A stretch of 64,000 nucleotides of DNA from Blasia pusilla (Eukaryota; Marchantiophyta; Marchantiopsida; Blasiales): positions 930,001 through 994,000 of the forward strand of contig CM114273.1 in assembly GCA_050084515.1 (NCBI GenBank), given 5' to 3'. Positions 1 to 12,131 of this stretch are shown one piece after another (position 1 is the first letter of the stretch; each line of letters begins with the position of its first letter). The position numbers were made by a program, and so were the translations under genes. A model generated the notes under the pieces. It saw only the letters and a program-made list of their open reading frames with translations, did not search any database and was not told the origin of the DNA.

Positions 1-1520
1 CCCGCGTGAGTCCAAGCCACCTGTAACTCTCATGTCTGGGTCGGTGGGACCTCACGCCGACGGCCGTTCTACTTCCGTTCTCCGTCGCCGGGCCATTGAC
101 GGAGACGGACGGACCGACAAGAAGAGTACTTTCTATGGAACTATTTATGGTATGGCTAATTTTGCGCAAAGTATACCTCTTTAATTTCAGGTGTTCACAT
201 GATAGAGCCCTACCAAGTATGTTTTAATAATAGAATAATAAAAACTCGTATATTGGGCCTGGTAGGGGACATCAATTGTTATGTCTAAATCCGTTAAATC
301 ACAACGTTACACGTGTCAGTCCATAAGGCAAAAATATAAGCAAGTCAACACAATAGGAAGTTGTTTTCAAATTTCATGAGTTTTTTTTTTTTTTCTGGTC
401 ATTGTATGACTAACAAATTCAGCGCATTGATCCTATCAAGAAAATGTGGGCTATATTCTTTTAATTTATAGAAATTTTGAAAATATTATTTAAATTATCT
501 TGTTTTTATTCTTTCATATCTAAATGACATGACCACACATTGATAATTTAAATTTAATTAAAATTTTTAGAAGGAGCCAATAGCTTGTATGCTTGATGAG
601 TCATACATGGGATTAATCATCCACCCTAAATGCTATATGGAAACAAATTTATATTCTATTGACAATAGTGGTGGTTCAAATTAGGGCATGCTTTAGTATG
701 TACTTGGATTGAATTGCTTGTGCCACGAAGGAGGAAAAGTCAAACAAGAAGAATTCCCAAAACTGAGCCCCAACAAATATTGTTGTTAGCAGATTCTTCT
801 AAAAAAATTTCAAAAAAATGACAAGAAAATTCTCGAGAGAGGAGATCTTTACATCTAATGGCTAGAAGGATTATATGATAATAAGATGAGTAGAAATGAG
901 AATACGTAAGCCCTATCAAAAGGGGAAAATAAACTCACCAATTCATAGAGTGTACATAGGAACATGTAAATTATTCAAAGAGAAATTTTTTAATAAATTG
1001 TAAATATTTTAAATGGTGTAATTGAAACATAAATGATAAGTACCACCATATCCAGTGTGACAATCAACCTATATCTAAATATAGGAGAGTTGAGGAGTGA
1101 CTCTTCATTTGGAGAGAGGTAGTGATTTTTATTTTCATGAATCTTGTAATAGAACCATCTTAACTATCACCATCATCAGTGAACATAATGTAGAGAGGTG
1201 ATTATAAAATAAGGGAGTGGAACATTAATTCATAAGGTTTAAATTTAGGTTGAGCATACATGTCTATGACATAGGCACGTTGACTTTGGAATGGTTTATG
1301 ATAATTTTTCTATTAACTTTCCCAACAAATTTAAAATCTATGCGTTGAAAATTCTTACCTTAGCTTGAGCAATTTTTAAAGAAAAATTCAAAACTTGTCC
1401 ACTAGCCTTACAAAGAATAACTTACTCTCTCACAAAGAAAGTGATAATAGTAAATCCTACTTTTAAGCCCTTTTCTTCTTGAAAATTTGATAGAGATTAA
1501 TGTTGTCTTTACGTATTTTA
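1..1520. other. AT-rich stretch, no gene seen
   Basis: The first 130 bases are GC-rich and may be the edge of something outside the window. The rest is AT-rich with stops in all frames, and I see no conserved protein motif or RNA gene. Confidence 0.5.
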
Positions 1521-1523
1521 GAA

Positions 1524-1694
1524 CTAGTTAGGATCGAGCGATGGATAGTTCTTTGTAATTCATCGCTCGTGCTTTGCACGAATAATGTTTAATTTTTTTC
1601 TCTCTTTAATTTTTTTTCTTTTTTAATGTGTCGACACCATAGGAACTTTTAATAGACGATTTATTCAAATCCTATCCTCTTTTAATTATATAGA
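1524..1694 (-). mobile_element. Short non-autonomous Helitron-like element (family B)
   Basis: Read on minus, the element starts with TCTATATAATTAAAAGAGGA (ending near 1694) and ends with CTAG at 1524-1527. It lies between host A and T as Helitrons do. Two small hairpins (CGAGCGATG/CATCGCTCG and CGTGC/GCACG) lie near the 3' end. No protein is encoded. The same left-end signature recurs at 50.43 kb. Assignment rests on termini only. Confidence 0.4.
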
Positions 1695-1935
1695 TTCAAA
1701 TGTCTCTATATTCTATACGACCTTATTAAAGTGACAAACATATTCTTAAAAATCGAACGGCATATGTTGCAATTAGAAAATGTATGCTCCAATTAATATA
1801 AAAATAAAGATTATATTTTTAAATAAATGTCGAAATTATTTAAATATCAAAGTAATAAATAAGTAGCATACCGTAAATTTTAATAATCTACGTTAAATAC
1901 CAGGTAGATTCTAAAATAAAAGATTCTAAAAATGT

Positions 1936-2660
1936 CTAACGAAGAATTTTGCTCGTCGCGACGGGCAACGGGAAAACGTCCACGTCGTCCCAGCCGAGAA
2001 TCACTTTTGGTAGGGCCCACTCGCCGTGCGGCCCCGACCACTCAGCATGAAGATCGACATGAGCCGGACCTGCGAGCTTCGGCGCCCGGCCCCATCTGAG
2101 GGTGGGGCCGGAGCTGGCGTCCAACCACTCCCGTGGTCCCGGGGCCCCCGCACCAAGATCTACCTGAAACGGACCTACGACCCTCGGTCGCACACCGGGG
2201 GATAGCACCTGGGGCGGCGGTTCCGGGGGAGAGTTCTCCGGTGAGCGGCGGGACCCAGCACGCGACCGCTAGACGGACCGAGATTCGCCCAGACCTCTGG
2301 TCGGTCGATACCATCCGCTTTCCGTTGCGTGGCTGGCCTATAGACGTCGACTCCGGAGGCCAAACTTCGGATCCCGCGGGGCCCACACCACGGCATATTC
2401 GCGCCCGCGATCCGCCGTCCAACTGCCCCGACCCGCGCCCTCAATCCACGAACACCCTCCGGTCCCTCCCTCTCCCACGGCTTTCGTAAGCTCCTACTCT
2501 CGTGCACGTATTCTCTCTACCACCGCATGCGTTGTCTCTTCTTGTCCCCTGAGTCAGCACCACCGTCCGATCGCAACAGAGTTCAACCACTATCGTTGGC
2601 CGTCGTCACGTTTTGATCTACCCGGGCCTCACGAGTTCGTGACTTCGAGCTGGCAACAAC
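1936..2660. other. GC-rich island without a recognisable gene
   Basis: Base composition changes abruptly from AT-rich flanks to GC- and CpG-rich sequence. Several overlapping 80-126 aa frames are open on both strands, as expected by chance in GC-rich DNA, and none shows a motif I know. It could be a promoter or first-exon relic, or an insertion of foreign composition. Confidence 0.4.
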
Positions 2661-2699
2661 CATTGATTATTCGTACTGCGTAATTTGTATAAATAAATA

Positions 2700-4200
2700 A
2701 TAATACCTCAACAAGTAATTATTATTAATTAATTAATTAGGATTTTCTTGGGAAGTTCATCCTTGCTATGAATCAAAAGTCAGATCTTATAATAGAAGAG
2801 AAGGTTGTTAATTTTAAGAGGGGGTGTTTTGCAAATTCTTGAAGGTGGTACATATTATAGCATAGGAGGGCAATGTAGTAATTATTTATAGGTAATATTT
2901 GGGGTGTTTTTTCGTGTGATTTTGCACTAGGAAGGAGCGAAATTAATTGTGTGTTGGCGATACAAGATCCTCCTTTAATGGCTCCTCTTTTAATGATTCC
3001 CACTTAGTTTTTCACAAGAAGATGGGTCACAAATATTAAAATATTTTTTTAAATAGACATGTAATCATGAGAAGAAAATTTTCGAAATCCAATCGAGTGA
3101 ATCGATGACACACAAGAACTCGGCCTATGTATCTTACAAGCAATGGAGAAAAGAAAAGCAGAAAATGAGAAGAAATTTAAGAGTTTAACAATATGCCCAA
3201 TCATTGGATTGAAGGCATAGAATTAAATATTTTAAAGGTGGTTAGATGAACAATTGAACAAAATAAGAAACAAAGTATTGAATGGCCGCATATCCCATTT
3301 CCCCGTCTTTTAAGGGGAAATTGTGCTAATTAGTAGCACCATTAGCACAAAGGTTCACCTTTTATGTTTGTTTTGAAGCTAGACTTGTTGAGAAGACTTT
3401 CAGTAGCCCTATTTGCTCAATCTAATCGTGGTTAGTTTAAGAAACTAATATCTAAACTTCACCAAATTTAGAAAAGACTTTGTCAAAGAAGACCAATTCA
3501 CTTCTTTGACTCTTTATTGACCCAAATTAGCAACTACTTAATGGGCAGATTTTCTCACCGCCTCCGACCGCGAGCTAGCAATTAGCAAGAGAATCTACAT
3601 TAAAAGGGTGTACTTCATGTAGCTCCACTTAGCGCCTAAGTGAGCCCCATGGATGCTTGCGTGGCAGATTATCCATTAAAATACTTTGAGAGACTATAGT
3701 AACCAGATTTTGCACTATATGAATTGAGGGGTTTTTACATTGCTAGCCGGAAATGGGTGGCACCCATTTATGACGTAAGCACTTTCTCACCCCAGTTTGG
3801 ATGGATGTAGCACATGAATATGATATGTGCACCTTTTCAAAGTGGTCCCTTTTCATATAGCTCTTTTGTTGGCATACACGAACCACACATGCACCTTTTC
3901 AATATGCTCCCTAGCTATGGTAGGCAATAATAAACGAAATAAGAACCATGGGCATTTATGATCAATTTGGCTACATCTTCGTTGGGTTAAAACTTTACTA
4001 GTAAGAAAGCATGGGAGATGCAGGGTGCCCATGCCCTTTGATGCTCTTGCAGGCAGGAGATGCACGGGCATCAAATTCACAATGTTTAAAGAGATGTACA
4101 ATAGAAGAGTATTGGATGGAGGTGTGGTTACAAAGAACTCCAATGAAAGAGTTACATCCCTTTTAGTCCCCAAAATAATGTTTTAATTGCTTGGAAAATC
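2700..4200. other. AT-rich intergenic stretch
   Basis: No coding motif, RNA gene or clear repeat boundary is recognised here. Short open frames have no homology I can name. Confidence 0.4.
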
Positions 4201-4235
4201 TAGCAGCTTAATGATGATTTTATATATGCGACTTG

Positions 4236-4418
4236 ATGGTAAGACCCATCGCGAAGAAGCTCGCGGCGTGCGGTCTGGCGCGGGGCTCTTTGGTGTGGGT
4301 GGATCTCGGGGGAGGCACAGGGGAGAATGTCCATTTGGTGGCGAAAGAGATAGATCACTCCGTGTTCAAGAGGATCCTGGTGGTCAATCTCTGCGAAACC
4401 CATTGCGAAATTGTGTGA
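4236..4418 (+). pseudogene. Fragment of betaine lipid synthase (BTA1-type SAM-dependent methyltransferase)
   Basis: The frame encodes about 60 residues around VWVDLGGGTGENV followed by SVFKRILVVNLCE. This is the SAM-binding motif I region and the following strand of BTA1-type proteins, which make the betaine lipid DGTS in algae, mosses, ferns and fungi. BTA1 proteins are several hundred residues long. The frame stops right after this piece, and I find no continuation on the same strand before an unrelated pseudogene begins at 4640. It is either a lone exon or, more likely, a captured or degenerate gene piece. The local sequence is more GC-rich than its flanks. The family call rests on one motif region. 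Confidence 0.5.
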
Positions 4419-4639
4419 CGTAAGGTGCAGTCTAGGGGCTAGACTAGTGTGGACGTCATGGAGGCCGATGAGACTGAATTCCAGCCATAGGAGCTCCTCA
4501 TATCCCTCTCTCTGTCAATTTCAAGTCCAGTAAAAAATTCCCACCATCGCTTCCATGTTCTACAGAGCTTGTAGGTAATCACCATGCCTCCGATTCCAAA
4601 ACTCGCAATCAATTGGAATGTGTAATCTATGTAACGGCT

Positions 4640-5085
4640 ATGGCTTGATTGCATAAGCGTGTTGTCTGGGCTTCACATGAGGCCGTTGGTGCAGCAAATG
4701 TCATTAATGACAGGCGTGGCGGTGCGGCCATCAGACTTGAGGCGATAAATCTGGCCGGGCTTGGTCTCATCCGAGTCAAACAATCGGCCCGCCCATAATC
4801 GTCCTGTGGAATCGCAAGCTCCGTCATTCAGCCGCTGTCCACTCCATACAACGTGGCTACCAGCTCCAATTTCTTCTTGGAGAAATCAAAGATCCCAAAG
4901 CCATCTCTCACAGCCATCACCAGACCCCACCCGCCTTCAATCAACGCCATCGCGCCTACTTGGAGCCCCACATTGTAATCCTCCCGTTTCATGTCCGGGA
5001 TTGAGAGAACGTGCAGCAATTTCCTTGTTATGTTGACGTAGCAGTACTTCCTGGTGCTTGGATCCCATATCTGGCGCGCGCATCA
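4640..5085 (-). pseudogene. SMP-30/gluconolactonase/regucalcin-like pseudogene fragment
   Basis: Translated on minus, the fragment reads through IWDPSTRKYCYVNI, then VGAMALIEGGWGLVMAVRDG, then LNDGACDSTGRLWAGRL, then NDICCTNGLM. These are ordered blocks of the SMP-30/LRE beta-propeller family (lactonase or regucalcin-type, metal-dependent). The reading frame shifts near 4828-4836, just before LNDGACD. The Trp codon expected in the GL-x-WSPD block is TGA at 4673-4675, followed by an intact SPD. No start or downstream half is present. It is convergent with the BTA1-like fragment 220 bp away. Two lesions in a conserved core make a functional product unlikely. Confidence 0.7.
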
Positions 5086-5099
5086 TAGAAACGGCGATC

Positions 5100-7200
5100 C
5101 TAACTCTTTTCCACCTCCACTCGTTGTGATTACAGAGCCTCCTTTTGCTCCACCTCCAGTGTAGACGAGTGACTTCTCTCCCTTCTCCAAGCTCCTCCTC
5201 TAATACACTTATCAGCTCTTAACAAGGATCGAAGGTGAACAAGTGTGTGGCTGGCTCCAAAATACCTGATTTGGCACAGGCACGTGTCTCCCTGTCAAAT
5301 CAGAAAAATAATCGACCATTCAAATCACGGCACGAGGCACAAGTCGGGAAGCAAAAATAGGTCCCTTACCCAGCAGCACAGTATTTTTAAGGGTATTGGG
5401 GCTTCACTTCTTACAACCATCATATTTTTTTCTCCTTTTTTTCTTTCCACACATAGTAACCCCCCATGTTACAGTAATAGTATAGATGGCCTAGAAGATT
5501 CTTGTGAGATGTTGAAACATGGGCATTGGATTCCGAGTAAATGCTACCTTTGATTCCTCCAAATTTCCTATAACTAATAATGGAAATTTTTTCCCTTTGT
5601 ATCTTTTTTTTTTTAGTTTTGACAAAAGAATGCATTTTTTGCATTGGAAAATCGTCATAATCAGTTAGTGCCCATATATGCCTTCTGTGCATATACACCC
5701 CCTCATGTATACCCACCCTCGCCATATGCCCCCCTCTTAAAATATGCATAGGGTTTATGATTACCCATGTCGTATTGTGCAGGTGTCATCATGTCAAAAC
5801 CACTCCGCAAATTGTAGTATCGATTTGTGTGCTCTTGTTTGCAAATAATCCCTAAATTCATCTTTGTCTACGGCATGCCAAAAATTTGCCACCAATGAGG
5901 AAACATTTTGGGATTCCTTTTGATTTTTAATGTTGTTAGAGGTCTCCATAATCCTTGAAGAAGATTCATTAAGGCTTCATCTCCACTAATGGAATTTATT
6001 AAGTACGTGGAAGGGATCATGTTCCGGAAGGATTCTTATTAAACTAGACTCCCTTTACTAATCCTGAGTTTTAGAAGTCCTCTTTTCGAAGCACGACTAC
6101 TACATGGCTATAAAGTGAGTTTTAGTGAGTGCAGACACGTGTCAAAGAGAGGAGGAGTTTTGCTCAAATCTCAAAATACTCAAAATTTTCTGGACAAGAG
6201 TTTTTTGAGATTTGGAGTGAATATACCTTCCTTGGGTAACAAAGCAAATATTACACATCATACCCCCTAAAATTCACTTTACTCTATTTGCTATGTACCT
6301 TTCGAGAGCAGTACATGTTATGCATAAATAAGATGGAGGAACCCATTGGAGGTACCAGGAGGAGGGCGGATTTAGAGTATGATGTAAAGGTTGGCATGGT
6401 AGTGGTTGACATTGTAGTTACAAATCTGACGTGAGAGTCAATTTGGGCACAAGTAGTTGTATAAGAGACATTGTTATAAATGACACATGCGAGGGCAACG
6501 ACAAGGAAGAAGACTTTACTTTATAGTTGTCTTCATAAAGGATATTGCTTCATTCAATTACCACTTCAGATTTATGGAGATATGGGTGAGAGGTTTGACT
6601 CTTTTTTATCGATTGTGCTATATATATTCTTCACTCAAAAACTAATTTTTGTTTAGATATTGCACGGTTATATTGTAGATAATAGGTCTCCATTGCTCTT
6701 CAACATGCCCAAGAAGCAGGCTCATGATGTGGAAGACACAACTACTAGAGATCCTCTTGCTAATAGTCATGTTTCTTTATATATCATTGATGTTATTTGT
6801 TTATCGGTGCATGAGATTTTAGGGGCTTTCTGATTTTTTCCTTTGCCCCTATATGAGTTTGGTTGTGTTGTTTCCTAACTCTATATGTCCTCCCCCCCTC
6901 CCATGTGGACAAGGGAATCTCACATGGAATAGTGATGTTCTGTTTCCAAATGGAATTTACTCTTTCAAGTAATACCAAGGTTGCATACTTACTTATGTTT
7001 TTCCAAATGACGGACATTTTTGTGCCAAATTTTTTCCCACATCACGCCCTTGGGTAGGAGACTTGCTTGGAGGCATGCACCACTTGCAACCCCGCACCTC
7101 TTCCTCCCCATATCCTCCCCTGCGCGCGCATAATTATGTCCATGACGCCCATGCTAACGGTGATGTAGGAAGCAAGTTATGATCGCGGGTTCAAGGAGGA
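5100..7200. other. AT-rich stretch, no gene seen
   Basis: Short frames only. No conserved domain, RNA gene or delimited repeat is recognised. Confidence 0.4.
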
Positions 7201-7204
7201 AAGA

Positions 7205-7770
7205 TGTCACATCTTAGTTAGCTGACAAGTAGAGTTATACCACGTCGACGACATAGAAGGTAAATGGGATATTTGGTTGTAACTTGGTTTTGAGATGTCT
7301 GATGAGTTTGGAGAGAGGTCGATTGCGTCAAGAACATTGTTTCTAACGATTTTCTTTTTGTTTTGATCAACCAGATGATCCGTTGACTGAGTCAACAACC
7401 ACCTAGTAACCTATGCACGTAGGTAAAAGTTTGGAGGCTATTTTGGGGGGAGAAGCCTTTTGGATCTTCCCAAGGCTATAAGAGAGGGAGAGATGGCTTT
7501 CCCAAGCCATCTTTCTTATGTTGGGCCTTAGGAGCACCTTTCTTGCTTTTTGTGTAAACTAGGATGCTAGCGTCCGGATTCTCCCATAGTAGAGGATGGA
7601 TGAGGCTTGATATGTTGATGTAGATTCGAGAGTGAAGTTGGCCGTTTGAGACGTTTTTACACTATTAGGGGCGGATGAGCGGTCTCGATGTACCTCAACC
7701 TTGCGTAACGTGAGCAAGTTCCCCCTTCGTCTTTGCTCATTTGAAGAGATATTGAGGAACATACTATTTT
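7205..7770 (+). repeat. LTR-like repeat, diverged copy 1
   Basis: It begins TGTCACATCT, like the repeat at 9690. The part at about 7310-7640 aligns by eye with about 9790-10075, sharing GTCAAGAAC, AGCCATCTTTCT, ATGTTGGGCC and GTGCTAGCGTCC. The right boundary is not clear. The last 100 bp (7690-7760) resemble 57390-57440. Confidence 0.45.
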
Positions 7771-9689
7771 TAGTATGTTATTATTGGCATTATAGTTGAC
7801 TTTCTACTTTGGGATTATATATATTTTGATACATGTTGATATTAATATATTAGATGCCATGAGTGAGTATAATATCTTGCATGTGTGTGCTTATAATCGT
7901 TGACAACGATGTATATGCGCATGCAAATGATAATTGGAAGAGGACCCTCAACCATCACATCATCATAAATTGTCATCTTCTTGACCAATAGAGGAGAGAA
8001 ACGAGGAGTTAAAACATACCGTGCGATGTTCAACCAACACCATAGTGGTGGAATGGCAAGAGGCCTTGGAGGCATACTTTCTTCTTTGAATGGAAACAAT
8101 AGATACTGCCAAGATCAAGATGGGTTGGATCACTTGGATGTCTTTGAAGGCCGAGTCTAGTTGGGAGTGGAGATATGTGGATATGTAAGAGATATTTGGA
8201 ACAAACTCAATGCATGTCATAATATGATTTTTTTACGAACCCGAAGAGAGTCCAGATCGCCATGTACAAAATGGCACTAGTCCCAAAATCTCTAATGTGG
8301 AGAATGCTTTTGACAATATTGAGGTTATTTCTCTTCTATCAAAACTAGAGAGTTTAATGCATAATTTCCAATGAACCTCTGATTTGGAGGCCGAATTCAA
8401 TAATTTAAAGGGGGCGGGTGGACAATTATATAAGCACCACGAGAGTTTGAAGAGAGATGGAAAGGATCTCAAACAAGTCAATTTCTCAAGACGAGCTCCG
8501 TAGACTACAAAGAGCAATGATGGTAGAATATATGGAGCAATGGAGAAAGACATATGAATCTATCATAGTTAGATAATAGCAAGAAATGGATGAGTTACTA
8601 TAATGGAGTGCAAGGGATAGCAAGGGAAAACTGACAAGTGAGACAACTCTACATGAGGTTTGTCTCGTGAAAGAGTTTGATATGATCCTACTTCAACCTA
8701 TCTAGTAATTGTGGCTACCTACTCTATGCGAGATATGGGAAAATGTAGTGGATCTGAATGGCACCAAGTATGCTTCGATATGTTGGCGCCAACACTTCTT
8801 TATCCGAGTAGATAAGAGTGAGATATTCCTTATTGGATGATGGCAATCCCCAAAGAAGAAGGAGGTGTCCTTACGCCAAAAAATTGACCTAAATGTATGA
8901 CCTGCTTCAACCCAATGGCTGCGGAAGAGAACTTAACTTTTAATTTGGGACATTGTAATCCTTGGTAAAATTATATAACCTTGAAGTGAATATGGATAAG
9001 GTGATTCAAGGAAAAATCCTACAACAAAATTCTTTTGATAGGGTGATGCAATTATGGCTCCTTCGCTTCATTGAAATGTACGATTGAGGAGAGCTTATTC
9101 AAGGAATTGCCATTGATCTCCAAATGCGAGATGTGGAAAAAGTCATATGTATGCGGATATAGTTGTGGATTACTTTAATCTTAGAAGTATTTACTGAAAA
9201 TTCTTTTACCAATACTTACCTTGAGACTCTTTACACCTACAAACCCCTATGTGTGTCGTCCACCTACTCCTCTTGAACGTCAATCTTTAGAGTTGCGAAA
9301 GCGTACATTCAGTAAGATACGATCTCATCGCCGATTTGCACCCAACTACAAACACACTCATGCTAGTCTTGTTTAGGTCAATCGGCCTTCCAACCCACCG
9401 AGTTCTCAACTCGGCACCTCATCAAGCTCAACCTTCCCTAATTTCTAGCTTCCCAACACGTGCAAGTCTTCCGAGACTTGGGATAGACATTCTGGTAAGT
9501 CTAGGCACCTAAAACAACGTTTGCTCCCTTAGCGGTCCCAATTATCCAATGGACCTCGCATGAGCCCCCAAACCAAGACCCAACTAAATGAGTCATGGGT
9601 TGGAATCCAATAAGGACCTCTGAAATCCATTGTACTTGACTTAGTTTGGGTTTCGAATCCCAACACCAAAACTCTTGATCCATTCCGTG
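7771..9689 (+). other. Possible decayed internal region between LTR-like repeats
   Basis: The stretch lies between two same-orientation LTR-like repeats about 2.5 kb apart. It has no intact frame over about 110 codons and no gag, protease or RT motif that I can see. It could be a non-autonomous element's interior or unrelated DNA between two solo LTRs. Confidence 0.3.
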
Positions 9690-10248
9690 TGTCACATCTG
9701 AGTAGCCGATAGGCCGAGATCTGTCGTGGATAGGGCGTAGGAGTCAATGGAATATCTTGAGTGTAACTTTTTCCCACGGTGTTGGATAAGGTTGAGGATA
9801 GGTCCATTGTGTCAAGAACGTCGTTTCTGACAACTTTCCTGTTGAGGTCTTTCACAGCCTAGTGACTTGTTGACCAGGTCACCCGCCCGTGGTAACCTAT
9901 GCGTGCAGGTTACCAAGGGGATGGCTATCCTAAGCCATCTTTCTCATGTTGGGCCGTTGGAGCACCTCTCTTGTATGTGTGTGAGATAGGACTAGGGTGC
10001 TAGCGTCCAGATTCATTGATAGCGCTTGGTGGACGAGGCTCGATATGCCAATGTAGATTGAGGAGTGGAGTTTTAGGTGGGATGTGCCATTTTTACTACT
10101 CTTTATTTATTTTTTGTGATCTCCATGTATATGTATGAGTTGATTTTTGTACATGTGTGGATCGACTCATATGTGGGGAAGATCGGTGTTGTGTGGTGTA
10201 GATGTGACCAGCGATGTATGTTGTGTAGCGATATGTATGCGCACGACA
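9690..10248 (+). repeat. LTR-like repeat, 559 bp, TG...CA ends
   Basis: It begins TGTCACATCTGAG and ends GCGCACGACA, with the TG/CA ends typical of LTRs. A shortened copy at 11887-12131 defines both ends by homology. No 5-bp target duplication is visible, so it may be a recombinant or solo LTR. Confidence 0.5.
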
Positions 10249-11492
10249 TGTGCCCTTAGATGAACCCGCAGTGCCCCAAAGTGGGGTTCGAGTCCCCAAC
10301 AATCTTGGAGACCTTTTCCCTTACTAGTACTTATGGGGATCCTTGCCATCCCTCTACCTTCAGGGAAGAGACATCCGCGCCCCTCTTTATGGCCCTTAAC
10401 CCGACTCCACTTATAGTCATTTTTGGCCAATATCTCAGCCTTTGCTTGTGCGTTTGCTAAGATCTTTTGTGCGTTGGGACCAATTTTGCATAAGCTTTCC
10501 AAGTCCACCTTATTTTTCCCAAACGCATCTTGGAACTAGAAGTTATGGTCCAAAACACAGTCAAACTCCAAAACGCTAGTCATGTTCCAAATCCGGTTCT
10601 CACCTTTTTGGAAACGAGCCTTCTTAGACTCGACTCCTCTCAAATATTAGTTCAAACCATCCTAGCGTGAGCGCGCTAGAGTTCGGATGTTCTAATTGGC
10701 GCTTGATTGGTTATGAGGGTCGCGATAATGTGTAAAAAATGTCCCATTTTTCTATTGAAAACCCTTGCTTCACCTTTTTGAAATGGACAATCATGCTTCA
10801 TGGGGGCCAAACTTTCACATCTTAGATTGACTTTTGGAATTTCTTCAATGTGTAATTTGTTAAGCCAATCCGTATTGCCTTTGAAATGGAGAGGGGAAGT
10901 TATTTCAAGCTTGCACATTGTTGATTTCATAATATGAAGAAAAATTGGATGAGAAGCAAGTGCCCTTACAAGGATAAGTTCTCTTTAGATTTGGTGTTGT
11001 TGCAAAAATAAGAGTCTAAATTCTTCTAAAAATTTTGGTAAAATTTTCATGTAGGATACAAAAGGTGAAAGAAAAGGACTATTGGTTTGGTGAGGAAGTG
11101 GTGAAGAACTTAGATGTAGTGAAATGATATGAATGGAGAGTCCATGTGTGCCACCCATTTAGTAAGAACATGAAAGACCACAATTTCAATGATATGCGTG
11201 TGGATATTAGAAACTCTTGTTAACAAGGTTGTAAATAAAATTTTTTCATGTTAGAAAATGAATTCACCAATGACTATCGGGTGACATTGAGAACCAAATC
11301 ACATGGAAAAAAACTTGAGAGGACTAATAGGGGTGACAAATCCTCCTTCAATAAGTTGGGTGGGTGGGTGAAAAATCTCTCAAGGTAGACCATTCTATGC
11401 ATACCTTCCCTTGCACAATTGTCTTTGAGAGGATGTTTTATGTCTTGATGCATGCATAACACTCAAGAAATAGACAAATATTGATATTTATG
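10249..11492. other. Intergenic, no gene seen
   Basis: Only chance-length frames are present. A tRNA T-arm-like stretch (GGGGTTCGAGTCCCC) lies at about 10285-10300, but no full tRNA cloverleaf can be drawn. Confidence 0.35.
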
Positions 11493-11534
11493 CGTGATAC
11501 GTATAGCCAATTTTTTTTGGCTATACGTGTCACG
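11493..11534. repeat. Near-perfect hairpin, 18-bp arms, T6 loop
   Basis: Arms 11493-11510 and 11517-11534 are complementary except for one T/G pair, with ACGTATAGCCAA pairing to TTGGCTATACGT. The loop is six T. It could be a foldback core, a small-RNA hairpin or a recombination relic. Confidence 0.6.
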
Positions 11535-11886
11535 GAAGAAACTAGAAACAATGGATATGGTTTCTATTGAACTTTCGAGTGTCCATCCATCAAGGGTTTG
11601 GGTCCCCTTGACATATGTTTAGTGTTAGACATGCAAACATAAGAGATTGATAAAAAAAGTGTGCAACCATCAAATATAGGGGAAGGGGGAGAAAGAGAGG
11701 CAAAAGGAAGGACTACAAAAAATAGAAGTTGAGTGGTGAAGGAATAAAACCTAGGTGAAAGCTAGGAGGGAATACAAAAAAGGATAGAAAAAAAGATTGG
11801 GGGTGGGGGTGGGGGGTTTTAAACGTACGGAGGGATAAGAAGAAAGGCGGAGAAAAACCCAATTGAAACATTTAGTAAATGAGGGG

Positions 11887-12131
11887 TATCACATCTGAGT
11901 AGCCGATAGGCTGAGATCTATCGTGGACAGGGAGTAGGAGCCAACGGACTGTCTTGAGTGTAACTTTGTCCCACGGTGTCGGATGAGGTTGAGGTTGCGT
12001 GATCTTCATGTATATGTATGAGTTGATTTATGTACATGTGTGGATCTATCCGTATGTGGGGAAGATTGGTGTTGTGTGGTGTAGATGTGACCAACGATGT
12101 ATGTTGTGTAGCGATATGTATGCGCACGACA
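11887..12131 (+). repeat. Internally deleted LTR-like copy
   Basis: 11887-11996 matches 9690-9798, and 12000-12131 matches about 10115-10248. The intervening roughly 316 bp of the full copy are missing, while both termini are kept. A purine-rich G/A tract at 11690-11840 precedes it. Confidence 0.6.

Noticed and set aside
1936-2507. Four overlapping 90-126 codon frames on both strands
   Set aside because: They overlap antisense to each other in GC-rich DNA, with no domain and no clear start context.
4439-4654. 71-codon minus frame as a separate gene
   Set aside because: It is the continuation of the SMP-30-like pseudogene after its internal TGA and has no start of its own.
10270-10310. tRNA gene suggested by GGGGTTCGAGTCCCC
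   Set aside because: Only a T-arm can be folded; no acceptor, D-arm or anticodon arm lies at the right distance upstream.
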